A stretch of 64,000 bases of DNA. It comes from Circinella umbellata (Eukaryota > Mucoromycota > Mucoromycetes > Mucorales > Lichtheimiaceae). The number at the start of each line of letters is the position of its first letter. Position 1 is the stretch's first letter. The notes under the pieces are model-generated. The model did no database searches, was not told the DNA's origin, and was given only the letters and a program-made list of their open reading frames with translations. The position numbers and the translations under genes were made by a program. The stretch spans positions 434,001-498,000 of the forward strand of contig JAIWNF010000036.1 of assembly GCA_025093555.1 (NCBI GenBank). The letters run 5' to 3'. Shown one piece after another: positions 1 through 12,759 of this stretch.

Positions 1-496
1 TCGTCAAAATTTGCTTTAGCATTTCAGGATCAGTAACCGAGAGACGAGGCTGGTTCCATGGTCCATAATACCTTACAACACCTCCATATTTTTCTGCCCA
101 CCTTTTATGCGGTATGCCACTCTGATGTTTTCAGATCCGAATATGCAGTATGAAAATTAGTTTATGCGCATATCTCTTTATATATTACACTTTCCATAAA
201 GCAGATCCTTTTTTATATGTTTTTTTTACCTCTTCAGAAAAGATTTCTCGAAAATTTCCCAAGAGTGGAAACCAACCAGTCGATGGGCCAGGAATTTTGT
301 TTAATGGATGAAGGTAAAGACGATATATGATGTATTTTGATACAGCGTAACCAATGAAACCAGTTGCACCTGCACTTAATAATATATTCTGGAGAGATGC
401 ATCTGTATTGACATAAGGAAGTGTGATACGATCACCGAGTCGTTTTTCGACAGTTTGAATAAACTGTTGTGCGTTTTCAATATATGCTGATAACAT
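1..496 (-). CDS. Cytochrome P450, N-terminal part (truncated by window edge)
   Basis: Exon 1 is 496..230 and exon 2 is 121..1, running off the window; the GT-AG intron lies at phase 0. The first 45 residues are a leader followed by a hydrophobic segment (about residues 38-60) that should anchor the protein in the ER membrane. It is followed by the proline-rich hinge KIPGPSTGWFPLLGN, the membrane-proximal signature of microsomal P450s. Exon 2 reads PHKRWAEKYGGVVRYYGPWN and then RLSVTDPEMLKQIL, typical of the region after the hinge. The haem-binding Cys and the I-helix lie outside the window, so subfamily and substrate cannot be given. The start is the first ATG before the leader. The P450 family call is firm; the function is unknown. 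Confidence 0.87.
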
Positions 497-1508
497 GAAG
501 AAAAGAATGAAAATAAAAAGACGTAGCTTTTTTTTTGTAATGAAAAAAATGACTTGGGGTATAAATACGCAATCTTATTTGGTTCCTTAAATGGTAAGTT
601 GACGCCAAGACTACCTTATTTGATTGATCATTTATGTGTCCGACATTTCTCCACTTTTTTTTTTGAGTAACCACCATAAACAATAATAAAATTATCAAAA
701 GAATAATGTTCTATGCTTTTTTTCTTCAATTAAATTAACTTTGTTACGTTGTATAATCCGCCGAACATAAGAAGGAAAGAAAACTTATGTAAACAAATTA
801 TTATCAAATAGAGACATAATTCGTACCATCGCTCTTTTTTTTCTAATCCTTGCAACGACAAGAACACTGTTATAGCTACCTACAAAATGGAAAAGTAAAT
901 AATACGTTCGCCTGTGAAAAAAGATGCAGAATGATCTGTCGCCAAAAAGTACTGTTTCCCTGTAATAGTAATAAACTTCGTTCGACACAGCACGGTAATA
1001 GATCAAGCAAATTGGCTTTGTTTACGAATATACAAACAAATTATTGGTTCCTCTATTTATCATAATAATCAGTACGTAACAATGCAATTGCATGGGTGAA
1101 AGACTTATGATGTGTCGTGCTATACTTCTCACCATCGGCGATACCTGTTCCATTGTCTTTATTTAGTAGTCCGGGTATTGGGTGATCATTGCACCGAACA
1201 TTTTATGGTGTAACACCAGAAATACGACAAAAAAAATATATGACTCAAAAATATACGTACATGTAATAGACAATTAACTAAACGACTAAGCCAATATCCG
1301 AGCGCACGTTATGTAGTACTCCAATAATAATGACAGAGATGATGGAAAAGTTTATTACAGTATTTTGGACTACTACGTTATAAATAGTAATGATGGATGG
1401 ACAGATGGACGCATATGATAGTTAAAAATAAAATGTATATAGAAATTTACAATTAATTATATAATAGAGGAATGATAGCTTTCTAACAAATGGTACTCTA
1501 TCTAACAG
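497..1508. other. Intergenic, no gene seen
   Basis: This AT-rich stretch separates the P450 start from the 3' end of the wax synthase-like gene. It presumably holds the P450 promoter and both untranslated regions. Only short, compositionally poor open frames occur, and none shows a recognisable domain. Confidence 0.6.
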
Positions 1509-2757
1509 CTATATATGAAGAGCATAATTATCATATAGGTCTTTAGGCGTTGAACCTGGATACCGTAGATAAGGTGCTAGAAAGAGGCGCCCTGTTACAG
1601 ACAAGAACATCAAATGACACAAGACGCAAAGAACTCTTGTTAAGCCATGAGGGTACTGCTTTGACCATGTTGCCCAATCACGTATTGAAAGTTGGATCCA
1701 AACAGCAATTCCGTGTAAGGTAAAAAATGCCAAATTTTCAAGTGTCATTTTTCTAAGCATGGATGTAATGATAAGCTCATGAAAGACCCCACTAACAAAA
1801 AAAGCCAAGAACCCCATTACGTTTTTTGTTGAAAAAAAGAACGATGTTCGCCGTTCCTTCTTATCTTCAGCTTTCTTTTTTGTCAACTTTGTATCTTTAT
1901 TGGTAATATCTTCTTTTATACTTCGTACAAATATAATATGATGGAGAAGATTTCGTACCGCTCGATTCCATCGTCGACTATTAGTATATGCCTCACATTG
2001 TCAGAAAAAAACCTGATTCCAAGCTCGTTCTCTTTTAACTACTGCCTTTGTTCCATATACATTACCTCCAAAAATCTCTTGGACTGGATGCCAATATAGG
2101 TGAGTTGAAAAGATCAATCAGTGGTATACCCAACACAAATTCTTCAATACCCATTCCAATATCTATTATTCCGAGGAAACAGTATCCTTTAATTCCATAT
2201 AACATTGTCAAGATCATACTTTTCCAGTGAAACCATGGCAATGATAGGATGTATGCATTATTTTCAGGTAAAAATGGTTCAATGCATCGGAATAAGAAAC
2301 CCCATTTGATTGTACCACGTATGATTTTAATACAGCCGTGCCAACGATTTTCACTTTTTGTTGTACCATTATTGTCGCTTGTTCTTATTTGTCGCTGTTG
2401 TCGTTCTTGGTCGATAACTATAGCCATAAATGTGACATATGCTTCTTGTAAGGTAATGTTTTCCAATGGCATTGTTGCACCATAGGCTACGAAGAACCAA
2501 GGCATAGCGGCAAAAAATAGATTAGCCACAACATTGGTAGACACAATTAATTGAGGAATTATTGCATGTATTATTGCCAAGATGACCCGTAATTGATTAG
2601 ACGAAATTATTGATATTCGACTTTCCTTCTTCAATATGGTATAGCTGATTGAAAGTGTTATAAGGTAAAATATTATCAACTGGAAACATGGCAAAACTTT
2701 TGGTTCTGGAAGGGTGAAATCGATCCATGGCTTAGTGCCACCCAAAGGTAGAGACAT
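1509..2757 (-). CDS. Wax synthase-like MBOAT O-acyltransferase
   Basis: Two exons, 2757..2066 and 1977..1509, encode about 386 residues. The protein is polytopic, with hydrophobic segments through both exons. Near residues 215-235 it carries FNSPILASSPRDFWSRRWN, the hallmark of the fungal wax synthase domain (long-chain-alcohol O-fatty-acyltransferase family). The splice junction falls inside FW-S-RRW and restores that motif exactly, which supports the 88-nt intron. Downstream FVSGVFHELI contains the conserved His (about residue 297) expected to be catalytic in MBOAT enzymes. Such enzymes act in the ER membrane; fungal relatives include acetyltransferases of secondary metabolism as well as lipid-ester synthases, so the acyl acceptor is not known. 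The start is MSLPLGG, followed by a short polar stretch before the first membrane segment. Confidence 0.82.
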
Positions 2758-5239
2758 GAATATATTTATATATGTTTGCTACAATGGGAGCCTCCAAGAT
2801 AAGAGAAAAAAACAGGATTTTTATTTTATATATCTGCAGGTAGAAACGGGAAAAAAGAGGGGTAAATAAGAACAGGGCTCAGAGATGAGGTGCATTTGCG
2901 CACTCCGAGCAGCGAACCTGTATCTCTTGCAGATGGTGGTGGTGGGTAACTAGGCCATATGTTTGTAATTTTGTAAAAGTATATTTAAGATACGACTTAC
3001 CTTTAACGCTACTAACGAAAAAGTAAGAGGGCGTAAAGCGGATGGAAAAAAAAAGTTGCGTATTATGTCATTTGTCAGTTTTCTGATCATCAATAACCTC
3101 TCATGTGAATGAAAAAAAAAAGTATATAAGCTCCTAATTAGTTTTCGTAAAACTACCACATTATAAAAATATTACGTACAGCATTATGTACATTGATAAT
3201 CTATTATAATTTATAGTATATTGACTATTAATAGTACAGTTTTATCCTCAATGATGTAATGTACTATTTGAATCCATTGTCATGATGGGTTTATATTACT
3301 AATAATTTCTTTATTGTAATTTTGACAACATAAATAAAAATCGTAGCTTTTTTTTTATCAAAGTTATATCCAATTACTTGTATCACTATTTTGTTATCAA
3401 AGTTTAACATGTATAAAAAATTTTAAAATAATATTCAATGTAAAGAATGAACGATCAAACAACATCAGGTCACTTAAGAAAACGTTACTAAATCATTGAA
3501 ATCCAACCAATAATAAACTTTCCATCATCAAAACTAAAACCCTGAGCAAGTAGCACAAGCTGTTGTGACAATTGATCTAGAGTCATTTTCTAGAGTTTTT
3601 TTCTTCCTCATAATAGCAGTTATATTATTTGATGGCCCCGCTAGTTCCGAATTGGAAAAAATAATTAGATTACTTGAAAAAATTAGTCCCACTATAAGAA
3701 ACCGTTGGTCTGTAAAAATCTTTGTAAATGATAATATTCAAACGCAATATTCGTCAGCCTAAGCAGCAGTGGTTGTAAAAGTAGTCAGACAGATGAGTAG
3801 TCTTCAAGGTATTTTAGATGCTAATAACAGTGATGTCTCATTTTTTGTTTTTCAAACACTTCCTCTCAGAAACGATAAAAAAAGAAGAGATTATACCTAG
3901 TATGATCTTCTTTTTTTTTCATTTTTGCTTTGGCGTTTAATAATATTTTGTAGCTCACTTGGTCAACCTTATATTTTACTTTTTTTTTGCGCTCAATTAA
4001 TATTCATTAGATACATTATTCCTGTATGACACTGTGTTATGGGCGGGCTTGCTTGATTCTCAACATTGCTTGTTGACCGTTGTCAGGGTTTATTCAGATA
4101 TATGTATATTATTTTGTGTTTACTTGAATTATATGTATAATATAATATAAAATCTTGTAATTGCATTATGTAGACCGACTCATTCGACATAATACAACTA
4201 TTTTGGATATAATGATATTGTAGTAAATAACTGGGTCTGATAGCTATGTATAATCATGATATTCGTTTGCTTAAGTGAAAAGAGAGACTTACACTATCAT
4301 CATGTTCACGGCTAGAGAATTAAATACAATGTATGAAACGTGGGGGCGCCATGTAACAAATACTTCTGATTTTTTGAAGCGACAAAGTATATACACTTCA
4401 CTGAACACTTGTTAGACTTTTGTAGAACTGAATCTGGAGGTAGCCTCAAAGTCACCCCCAAAGTGGTCTAAATATATTCTAGTATGCGAATGTCTGTATC
4501 TATTTTATATCTACTGATATTTCTGTCAAGCTTACTTTTCAACTCAAGAAAACAAAAAATATATAATACAATGTCGAATGGAAGTGCATAAAAAACCTTA
4601 CGTTTGACATTGGATTTTGATCACAAATTAGTAGTGGTATTCTACATGTTTGCTAAAAAAGCATCTTTTACTATTATGAGCGTTTTTTTTAGCATCAACA
4701 TAATTGAATAATGAAGTCAAGGTAGCCATTAATCTCTGACGTGATGCACATAAAGTGAAAAAGTACCACCATTTGTAAATTGGCTATACGTAGTAGCTTT
4801 CTTTGCGATCACATGTTTAAAGAAAGTTTGCAGTGGAAAAGCAGGGAAAAAAATGTATGACTGTACGTAAACTTAATTTAGTTCACTGATGAACGTATTA
4901 AAGTTTTTAACTCCATAAAACTGCATTCTGATGTAGCTGCAATCAAGATAAGAATAATCAATCTGTTTATCCGTTTTGTATATAAACATATATGTATGAT
5001 GTAAAATACATGGAAAAAAAATAATCACGTGTTTTACTTATAATGAAGCGTTTAGGTATGTGCACGTTACCACAGTAAAAATAAAAGGACAGGAATTATA
5101 CCTATAAAAATGAACTTTTTAATGCCACAAAAAACAAAACAGCATTACATAACAAAAAAAAAGTAAAAAGAAATGTTAAGTTCTAGATGAATCTAACAAT
5201 GTCATTATATTGAAATAATAATAAAAATAGTTCTTTTAT

Positions 5240-5680
5240 AATTTTCTTCTGATACCCTCCAGTTTTTCAAGTGAAGGAGAAAAAAGAGATTAAAAAAATA
5301 AACAGTTCAAAGTTAGTGTTAGCCGTATTGGTCAAATCAGACCGACCGCCCTAACCCATTGACTTCCTACCTCTTGGACAAAATAAAAAAAAAAGTTTGC
5401 TTCAGAAGAAAAGCATCCTTTTAATAACTCTTTTTTCGTGACCGTTTTCAAAGCTTGAATTTCAGAAACATGGCAGTCTTTGACCACTTTAAAACGCATT
5501 ATAAGCGATACTACTATTAAGTGAAGCATAAGGTTATATTAATGAAAAATTGAAGAGAACGGTGATCTAAAGAAAACAATAAGTTCATGGTGATCAAGTG
5601 TAACATTGTTCCTTAACTACCAATTGATTCACAACCAACTCCGAAAAAAAGCACGGGCCTCTTTAAATCCCCCTCATTCT
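5240..5680. repeat. Dispersed repeat, copy A
   Basis: This segment matches 50461-50950 in the same orientation. Shared landmarks in order are GTGAAGGAG, a block around CCCTAA-CCATTGA followed by CTACCTCTTG, a poly-A run, AGTTtGcTTCa-AAGA, TTCGTGACCGTTT with TTTGAATTTC nearby, and CAaCTCCGAAAAAAGCAC. Spacing differs by small indels and the AT-rich linkers have diverged. The order of six blocks over about 450 bp makes chance unlikely. No coding capacity or terminal repeats are evident; a short non-autonomous element is the simplest reading. Confidence 0.6.
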
Positions 5681-7298
5681 ACCTGATATTTTATTTTTTT
5701 CAGCGAGATACAGCAGAGAACAAAAAGGAATACTAATCAAAACAGATCTGTTCGAAGTTGATGAAGAAATTTGTATGGCTTAGTAGCTCGAACAATATTA
5801 ACGTAAAAAACGGAGGCTTGCGTAATTCTTTCCAGTTTTGTCACCATTTATTCATAATTTCAAGTTCTTCACGCATCTCGTAATACTATTTGATAAAGCA
5901 TTTACCTCAATCAGCTTAACCCTGTGAATTGGTACAAAAAATAAAATATATAGAGTACGTAGTATTATTTTATGTTTTTAAATAAAACAAACAGTAGATG
6001 TTTTCAGCGATTTAACTTTAGACAACTGATGCTTAGCTGTATATCACAGCGGAAAGATTATTCGCTCAATTCAGTTAGAAATGTTAATTAAATCAACCTT
6101 TTCAGGGAAAATAAGCAATTTTTTGGATATACGTAGCTACTCTTTTGGAATACGTACACATATACCGAACAAATTATTATTGGATGTATTATATACTAAA
6201 TTTCCCATACCTCTTTGGCATTACGAGAACTGGCCGAACAATATACTTACAACACTTACTGTTACATAAGAATGAAAAAGACATACCAAATCTAAGAATA
6301 AAGTGAGTATCATTAATACTTCTACGATATTATGACTTGTAGATAATAAATATTTCTGTTTCGTTTGAACTACACTTGTAGGTATAACTAATAATATATA
6401 TGCATTCAACCACACATGGGTTCCACTGCGAATCCGCAAACTAACATATTAAAAGATGTTATTTTTGTTTTCAAAAAAAAAAATCAATATATACATTACG
6501 TAACGCAGCAACAAATTAATAATCACTATCATACTTACAATTATTTGATTAGCTGTTGATTATACTGATAAAACAAAAATAAAAGTATTACTAGGCTGTT
6601 GCTTAATATCATAGAAATAGGACGTCAATAACAATAGTTTAAAAGAATCGCTTACATAAAGATCAAATGGATTACACTTGTGGCATCGTAAAATTGTAAT
6701 ACACTTCGACGGGTCCTGATTAGATGTTTTTTAAACTTTGTTACATACGTAGTTCATGCTCCGTGTTCTGGTAAAAAAGTCAAAAAGTTTTCATATTTTT
6801 TTAATAAAAATCTTCAACAATAACAGTAAAAAAGATAATGAATTACAGATATAACGGTCGGTTTGCCTTTTTCTGATTTCTTGCAAAAATTTAATAACTT
6901 CATTGATTTTGACAGTAGTGAAGTCTTTTCTGTACGTTCAAGCATCTCTGTTTGTTTTTACTCATCATTCATAACAGCAACAACAACAACATAAAATTCT
7001 AATAGCAATTCCATGAGCGATGTTTAGAAAACATATTAATACGTAGGTTGGCCTATATTTTGTGTTTTATTAATATATTTAGGTTAATTCATTGAAGGTT
7101 TCGATAATAATCACTATCGACTCATAAAAACAATGAATTGATTTATTAATGTCTTACTTATTGAAGAGAAGTTGTTGATGATTCTATGTTTGTTTATCAC
7201 ATTTGTCAACCTATACGTACCTACATTTTATCATTTAGGAATTTCATAAAGTAATGTTCGTTTTGCGTGAAATCAACATGAACAAAATGAAAATATTT

Positions 7299-7339
7299 TT
7301 GGGATAATCCCAAGGCAAGTTCGAGTATTATTCTCGAAA
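7299..7339. repeat. Two adjacent small hairpins
   Basis: TTGGGATAATCCCAA (7299-7313) is a 15-nt palindrome with a single central mismatch. Eight bases on, TTCGAG (7321-7326) pairs with CTCGAA (7334-7339) across a 7-nt loop. They lie in gene-free DNA and their role is unknown. Confidence 0.45.
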
Positions 7340-9239
7340 TTAGTAAGGTGTTGGACTATCAAAGACATAAATATCTATCTGCTTATTATTAGATCCTATC
7401 TATTAACACCTTTTTATCTTCTCCCTCAACTATATTACATTGTTAACTCTATAGAACATGATATTCATAGAATGTTACTCGTTTTTTTTTCTATATTGCT
7501 GGACAAGTTATTTTATATTGGTACTGAATTTTTATTCATACTTATAAGCTTATGCAACAATATAATTAAGAGCTGAAACCAGCTTTGAAATTATGCTACT
7601 TTCTTCAGCGGGAAAAAAAGATAAATCTAATAAAATTAATATGCTGATAACCGCGGGAAGTATTGTCTTTCTTTCAAAAATAGACTTATATACGTAAAAA
7701 CAATCATATACGTATTATTATTGAACTTTTTTTCTTATTTTTGCACTACATACATATATTTCATCTAAATTTCCCAGCAACACCAATAATAATGTACATG
7801 TGTATATATACTACCACTCCTTATTAGTTTTTCCATCTCTTTTTAAAGCGAGACAAAAAGAAGCCACATAATTATACGAATACCTTCCTTTCAATCACGA
7901 AAGCAGAAAAATTGTCAAACCACTGCCAGGACCTTGTTTGTAGTAGCGGTCAGGACAACAAACCAAGGCCTTTTCGTTATAATGACAATTGCTATAATAA
8001 AAATATAATATATGTTAGTAACTCACATGGCTTTATTTAGATTGCTATGTATAATGATAGATTTACAATATAGTTAAAAAGATTACGTTCAACTTCCTCT
8101 TTTTTTTTAAAAAAAAAAAGGAAACGGGAAGATGTGTACTACCGTATTTCGGGATAATGAAGAGCAAAGAACACTATGTCGGCATATTGTATGTAATGTC
8201 GTACATTAGTACCAACGGTACGAAAGTACGGGGTCCTTACGTACTCTCTATCTCTTACAGTATCTTCTTATATAACAACCTATTAAAAAAAACCGAAGTC
8301 ATAGTATTACAAATGGGAATTTATTTTTTCTTACAAAAAAACACCGTGTCATATTCACGTTTATTATAATACGATGAAATCATATCAAAGATGTGATTAT
8401 ATTCAATTTCTTGGCGAAACTTGTATCCATCTTCCCGAAATTTTGGCCGAACGAAAAAAGATAATTTAGACGGGTCCAGCATACGTAAAAATTGTTTATG
8501 CTGCTTTGAAGCCTAAATAAAAGTACGCTTATATATTAAAGAATAATATTTCTTTTTTAAGAAAAAATGCTTAAGGTTTATTATTTATATGTCAATATTG
8601 TGCACGATCGCTCCAGCTGTCGTTAACATTGTCGTTTTATATATAGCTAGCACTAAAGTTATATAAATTATTAGTTAGAAAAAGATAAAATATGTAAGTA
8701 AAATTAGATCAATGTAATTTATAATTGCGTCGCCCCCATACACACAACATATATATTGAGTTTTGTAGGTGAATTTATTGTGTAACTATACTTTTTCTGT
8801 CTTAGATATGAGAGTCTAGAGCCTCTATATAGTTGAACATGTTCAATTCCTATTCACTTCTTTGAAAAAACACCGAATATACAGTATCATCCTATATCGT
8901 AGTACCAGTGACTATACCTTGTGAGATCTTGTATAAATTAAATTTTCACATCATTAAATCAACAAAATTCCCCACCAACAAATTAAACTTCAATAAAAGA
9001 TGAATGTCTTACAAGCATCTGGGAGAAAACTGAAAAATAAAAACATCATGTATTGTAATGCAGATGATATGCATAATTTTTATGGGGCTACTGAAATAAT
9101 AATTTTATATAAATAAGATAATAAAAAAAAAAGTCTAAACACAAAAACTATTCCTTTTATTGCTTGCCTAGTAAAACCATATTACTTTCTATCATATTTT
9201 TCCCCTTCTTGATTTTTTGTTGAAGCAAAAGAATACGTA

Positions 9240-11092
9240 ATGATGCCGAATCATATTTGGAAGTGTCTGTTTCTAGCCATGACCACAGTTTTCATGACTG
9301 TACTGGTACAAGGTGCTCCTACTTCAGAAATTGAATTGGACTCTTATACCTACACCGGTGGAGTATTTTCTGGTCGGTTATATGTATGTGGTATCTATTT
9401 GTACATAATTAAAAGAAAAATTCAAGAGAATACAGTTTTGTTAATGTTGGTAATTCCCAATATATACAGGTTAAAAATATTGCGTACACCAAGGAAGTGA
9501 ATGTCTATTGGTCTGATGCTTCTGAAGACTGGGCCAATAATGGTAATTATGTGGCAGCTACGTATTCTGAAGCCATTTCGGGTACAAATTACGAATATTG
9601 GGAATTCTCTGCCAAAATTGGATCTTCTGGTATTAGTGAAAGTTACATAAAGGTAAATTACTATAAATTGTTTGAAACTCCAAAATACAAAATAAAAAAT
9701 CCGGCATAGTTATTAATTATTCTTTATTTTTTTCAAATAAATTCAGTACACTGTGTCTGGCTCCACTTATTATGATAATAATGGGGGTAAAAATTATGGT
9801 ATGGTCAAAACATTTTACACAGTAATAACGCCTTTCTTGCATCATCGAACTTTTAAAGTATATGCTTATTTTTTTTTCGTCATTTTACAATAGCTATTAC
9901 TGAGACAACTACACCCACAATAACTGCAACCCCGACATCAACAACGGCGACAACGACCATTTCTTCAACAACTACTACGGCTACTTCCATTCCTACCTCT
10001 GTTCCTTCCACTGTTCCTGAGGGAAATGTTACTGTCACAGAATGGGTCAATAAGCAACTAAAAATCAGCTGGTCCGATCTTCTGCAAAATGTAGGCGTAT
10101 AATAACTAAAAATACCTTATATTATATTCTATGCATACTATCTGTAAAAAAAACCTTAAAAATTATTGAAAACCTGTTTCTCATTATTTATATTACTTCT
10201 ATCTTATATATAGGTTAACCCTTCAGGTACAGTTACTGGTTTTATTGCTGCAAGTTTAAGTACCAGCAACCCTGATTACTTTTACTGTTGGACAAGAGAT
10301 GCTGCCATGGTTGCACGTGTTATGACTTATATGTATAATACTACTGAAGCTGGCGACTCAAGTCTTGAAAGTGCATTAAAAGATTATATTACGTTCCAAA
10401 TCAATTCAATGAAGACTGCCACTGCATGTAACTGCTTAGGTGAGCCCAAGTTTAATACTGTAAGTTACGTATTAGAGTAAGAAATAAAACCCCCTCGATT
10501 GATCACTAGACATGTTATCTGTATCACGTATCATTACAATGCTAATTTTTTATTTATTGACAAATGTGGTACTGTAGGATGGAAGTGGTTATAGTGGCCC
10601 TTGGGGTAGGCCTCAAAATGATGGGCCTGGTAAGTTTAAACTATTTTTTCTATTTTATTTTACTTTATAAGATTTTTAAAAATATGTTGATCTTATGATG
10701 ATCTTATGCCTTAACAAAAATGTTTTTTCATATTTATACATATAGCTGAACGTGCCACTACAATGATTTTGTTTGCTGATAGTTATCTCGCTCAAGGGGG
10801 TGATACTTCCTACGTTACAAATACATTAAAACCTGGTAAATCATTATAATAATATTTTGTATACTATAACAAACACAGATAGATGTAAAAAAAGGCTTTC
10901 TGTTTCTCATGTATATTAACAAAAACAATTTACCTTTTTTTTTTGTTATTAAAACGATTATATAGCTATCTATACCAATCTTGACTATGTTGTTGGTACC
11001 TGGTCAAATAATTGTTTCGATTTATGGGAAGAAGTTAATGGTGTTCATATTTGTAAGCAATATCATGATATTTTTCTAAAAAGAACAATACA

Positions 11093-11157
<65 letters not shown>

Positions 11158-12185
11158 TAACTGCTATCAACATTTTTACTTCATAAAAACTAAAATAACA
11201 ATAATAATAATAATAGTTACTCTGGCTGTTATGCGCAAGTCATTACTTGATGGTGCTGATTTTGCTGCACGTAATGGCGATACATCTCGTGTCAGTGGTT
11301 ATCAAAGCACAGCTTCATCTATCAAGACTAAGTTAGAATCATTCTGGTCGTCCAGTAACAATTATATCACTGTAACTCAATCCTATTCTGGAGGTGTTCA
11401 AAAGGCCGGATTAGATGTTTCTACTTTAATTGCTGCCAACCAAGGAAGTATGGGTGATGGTAAGTTTTTATTTTTATTTTACTATAATAAAGTAGTTTGT
11501 AATATAAAATACGTAAAAAAGAAAAGACGGATTTTTTTATATGAAATATAACTATTGCTCTGTAGGATTCTATACTCCTGGCTCTGATAAAATGCTGGCT
11601 ACTGCCGTCGCTATTGAAAACTCATTTGCAAATATTTATACTATCAATAAAAACAAACCTTCTTGGCTTGGTACTGCTATCGGGCGTTATCCTGAAGACA
11701 CATATAATGGTAACGGCAATGGTCAAGGCAACCCGGTAAGTTTATATATAACCCATTTACTAAAAGAAGGTTTCATTTTATATATGTATCTAATATATTA
11801 TATGGTCACTACTATTATTTAGTGGTTTATCGCAACAGCAACCTATGCCGAATTATACTACCGAGCTATTTTGGAATGGCAACAACAAGAGTCTGTTACT
11901 GTAAACTCTGTCAACTTTGATTTCTTTAGCAAGTTTGATTCATCGGCTAAGGTTGGCACTGTTTATACACCAGGTACAGATACCTTTAACACCATGGTTT
12001 CAAACGTAGCTTTTGCCGCTGATGAATTCCTTTCAACAATGGAACATTATGCTGCTACAAACGGGTCCATGTCTGAACAATTTAATCGAGAGACTGGCTC
12101 TCTCACCGGAGCCCGTGATTTGACATGGTCCCATGCCGCATTTATCACAGCTGGTAAAGCTAAATTAGGTATTCCATCATTCTGA
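9240..12185 (+). CDS. Secreted glucoamylase, CBM21 + GH15
   Basis: Eleven exons: 9240-9383, 9470-9652, 9747-9798, 9894-10090, 10214-10459, 10578-10629, 10746-10835, 10966-11052, 11217-11459, 11566-11735, 11823-12185. All introns are GT-AG and the frame stays open for 608 residues, close to the Rhizopus enzyme. It releases glucose from non-reducing ends of starch outside the cell. A signal peptide (about 1-25, ending VQGA) precedes an N-terminal CBM21 starch-binding module (about 30-127), a Thr/Ser-rich linker likely to be O-glycosylated (about 128-165), and a GH15 domain. Active-site motifs seen are WTRDAA (from Trp218), NCLGEPKF with the expected general acid Glu269, [28 protein letters not shown] and [10 protein letters not shown] could not place the general base with certainty. 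Exon 3 has a second in-frame donor 12 nt upstream. Confidence 0.95.
11091..11157. repeat. (CA)n(TA)n microsatellite in glucoamylase intron 8
   Basis: A compound dinucleotide tract of CA units followed by TA units fills the middle of the intron between exons 8 and 9. It makes this intron (164 nt) longer than most introns of the gene. Confidence 0.95.
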
Positions 12186-12759
12186 ACATGATGACAACCT
12201 ATAACAAATTATCATTATTTAATTTTGTACGCTTATCATATGTATTATATATAAAAATAACCAAATAAATTATAAGAAAAAAGAGTCTTTTATTCATTTT
12301 TTTTTATTTACACATAGTATGCAATAGAAAAAAAAACTTGGTTTAAATATATGAATAATCTTATATATTATTTAAACGTTAAAGAGAAGGGGAAGGAAAA
12401 GAACATGAAAGATTAAAAAAAGAAAAGGAAATAATAAGAAACAATACAATATATATATTGATTAGAATTGTCTTTGACGGCAAATGATGATAATAACGAT
12501 GATGGATGATTGTTTACAAATCAAAAGGTATAATATAAAATAAATTGATAATAATAGAGAATGTATGAAACAAGGGCAACAGAGCGAAAATTAAATGTAA
12601 GTAGAAACGAAACGAAAAAAAAAAGATTATATGTTTATGTGAGATAGGGGAGGGAATATGATAGAGGTGGAAAATGAGAGAAGAAAGGGATATAAAAAAA
12701 AATATTATATATAACACTATCAAGAAAAAATATTCATGCCCGTACCAGCGGACTCTTTA
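12186..12759. other. Convergent 3' region
   Basis: A 574-bp AT-rich gap between the stop codons of the glucoamylase (plus) and the stress kinase (minus). It should hold both 3' UTRs and polyadenylation signals; AATAAA-like strings occur (for example near 12264). No gene is seen. Confidence 0.6.

Larger units (their letters stand above)
2758..9239. other. 6.5-kb gene-poor AT-rich region
   Basis: No open frame here gives a recognisable domain or a convincing splice chain; the longest (3565..3762 plus, 5332..5529 minus, 6221..6439 minus, 8157..8369 plus) look random. It contains one copy of a dispersed repeat (about 5240-5680), two neighbouring small hairpins (7299-7339), a T9/A11 palindrome near 8098-8122 and about fifteen TACGTA hexamers. 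A locally GC-richer block at 2880-2950 lies upstream of the wax synthase-like start and may be its promoter or leader. Confidence 0.55.

Noticed and set aside
2880..2950. GC-richer block considered as a tRNA or small RNA gene
   Set aside because: CAGGTTCGCTGCTCG on the reverse strand departs from the B-box consensus and no cloverleaf forms.
3565..3762. 65-codon plus-strand frame MTIDLESFSRVFFFLIIAVI...
   Set aside because: No start context, splice partners or recognised domain; composition fits chance in AT-rich DNA.
8098..8122. T9/A11 palindrome as a transcription terminator
   Set aside because: No transcribed gene ends nearby, and simple T/A runs are everywhere in this sequence.
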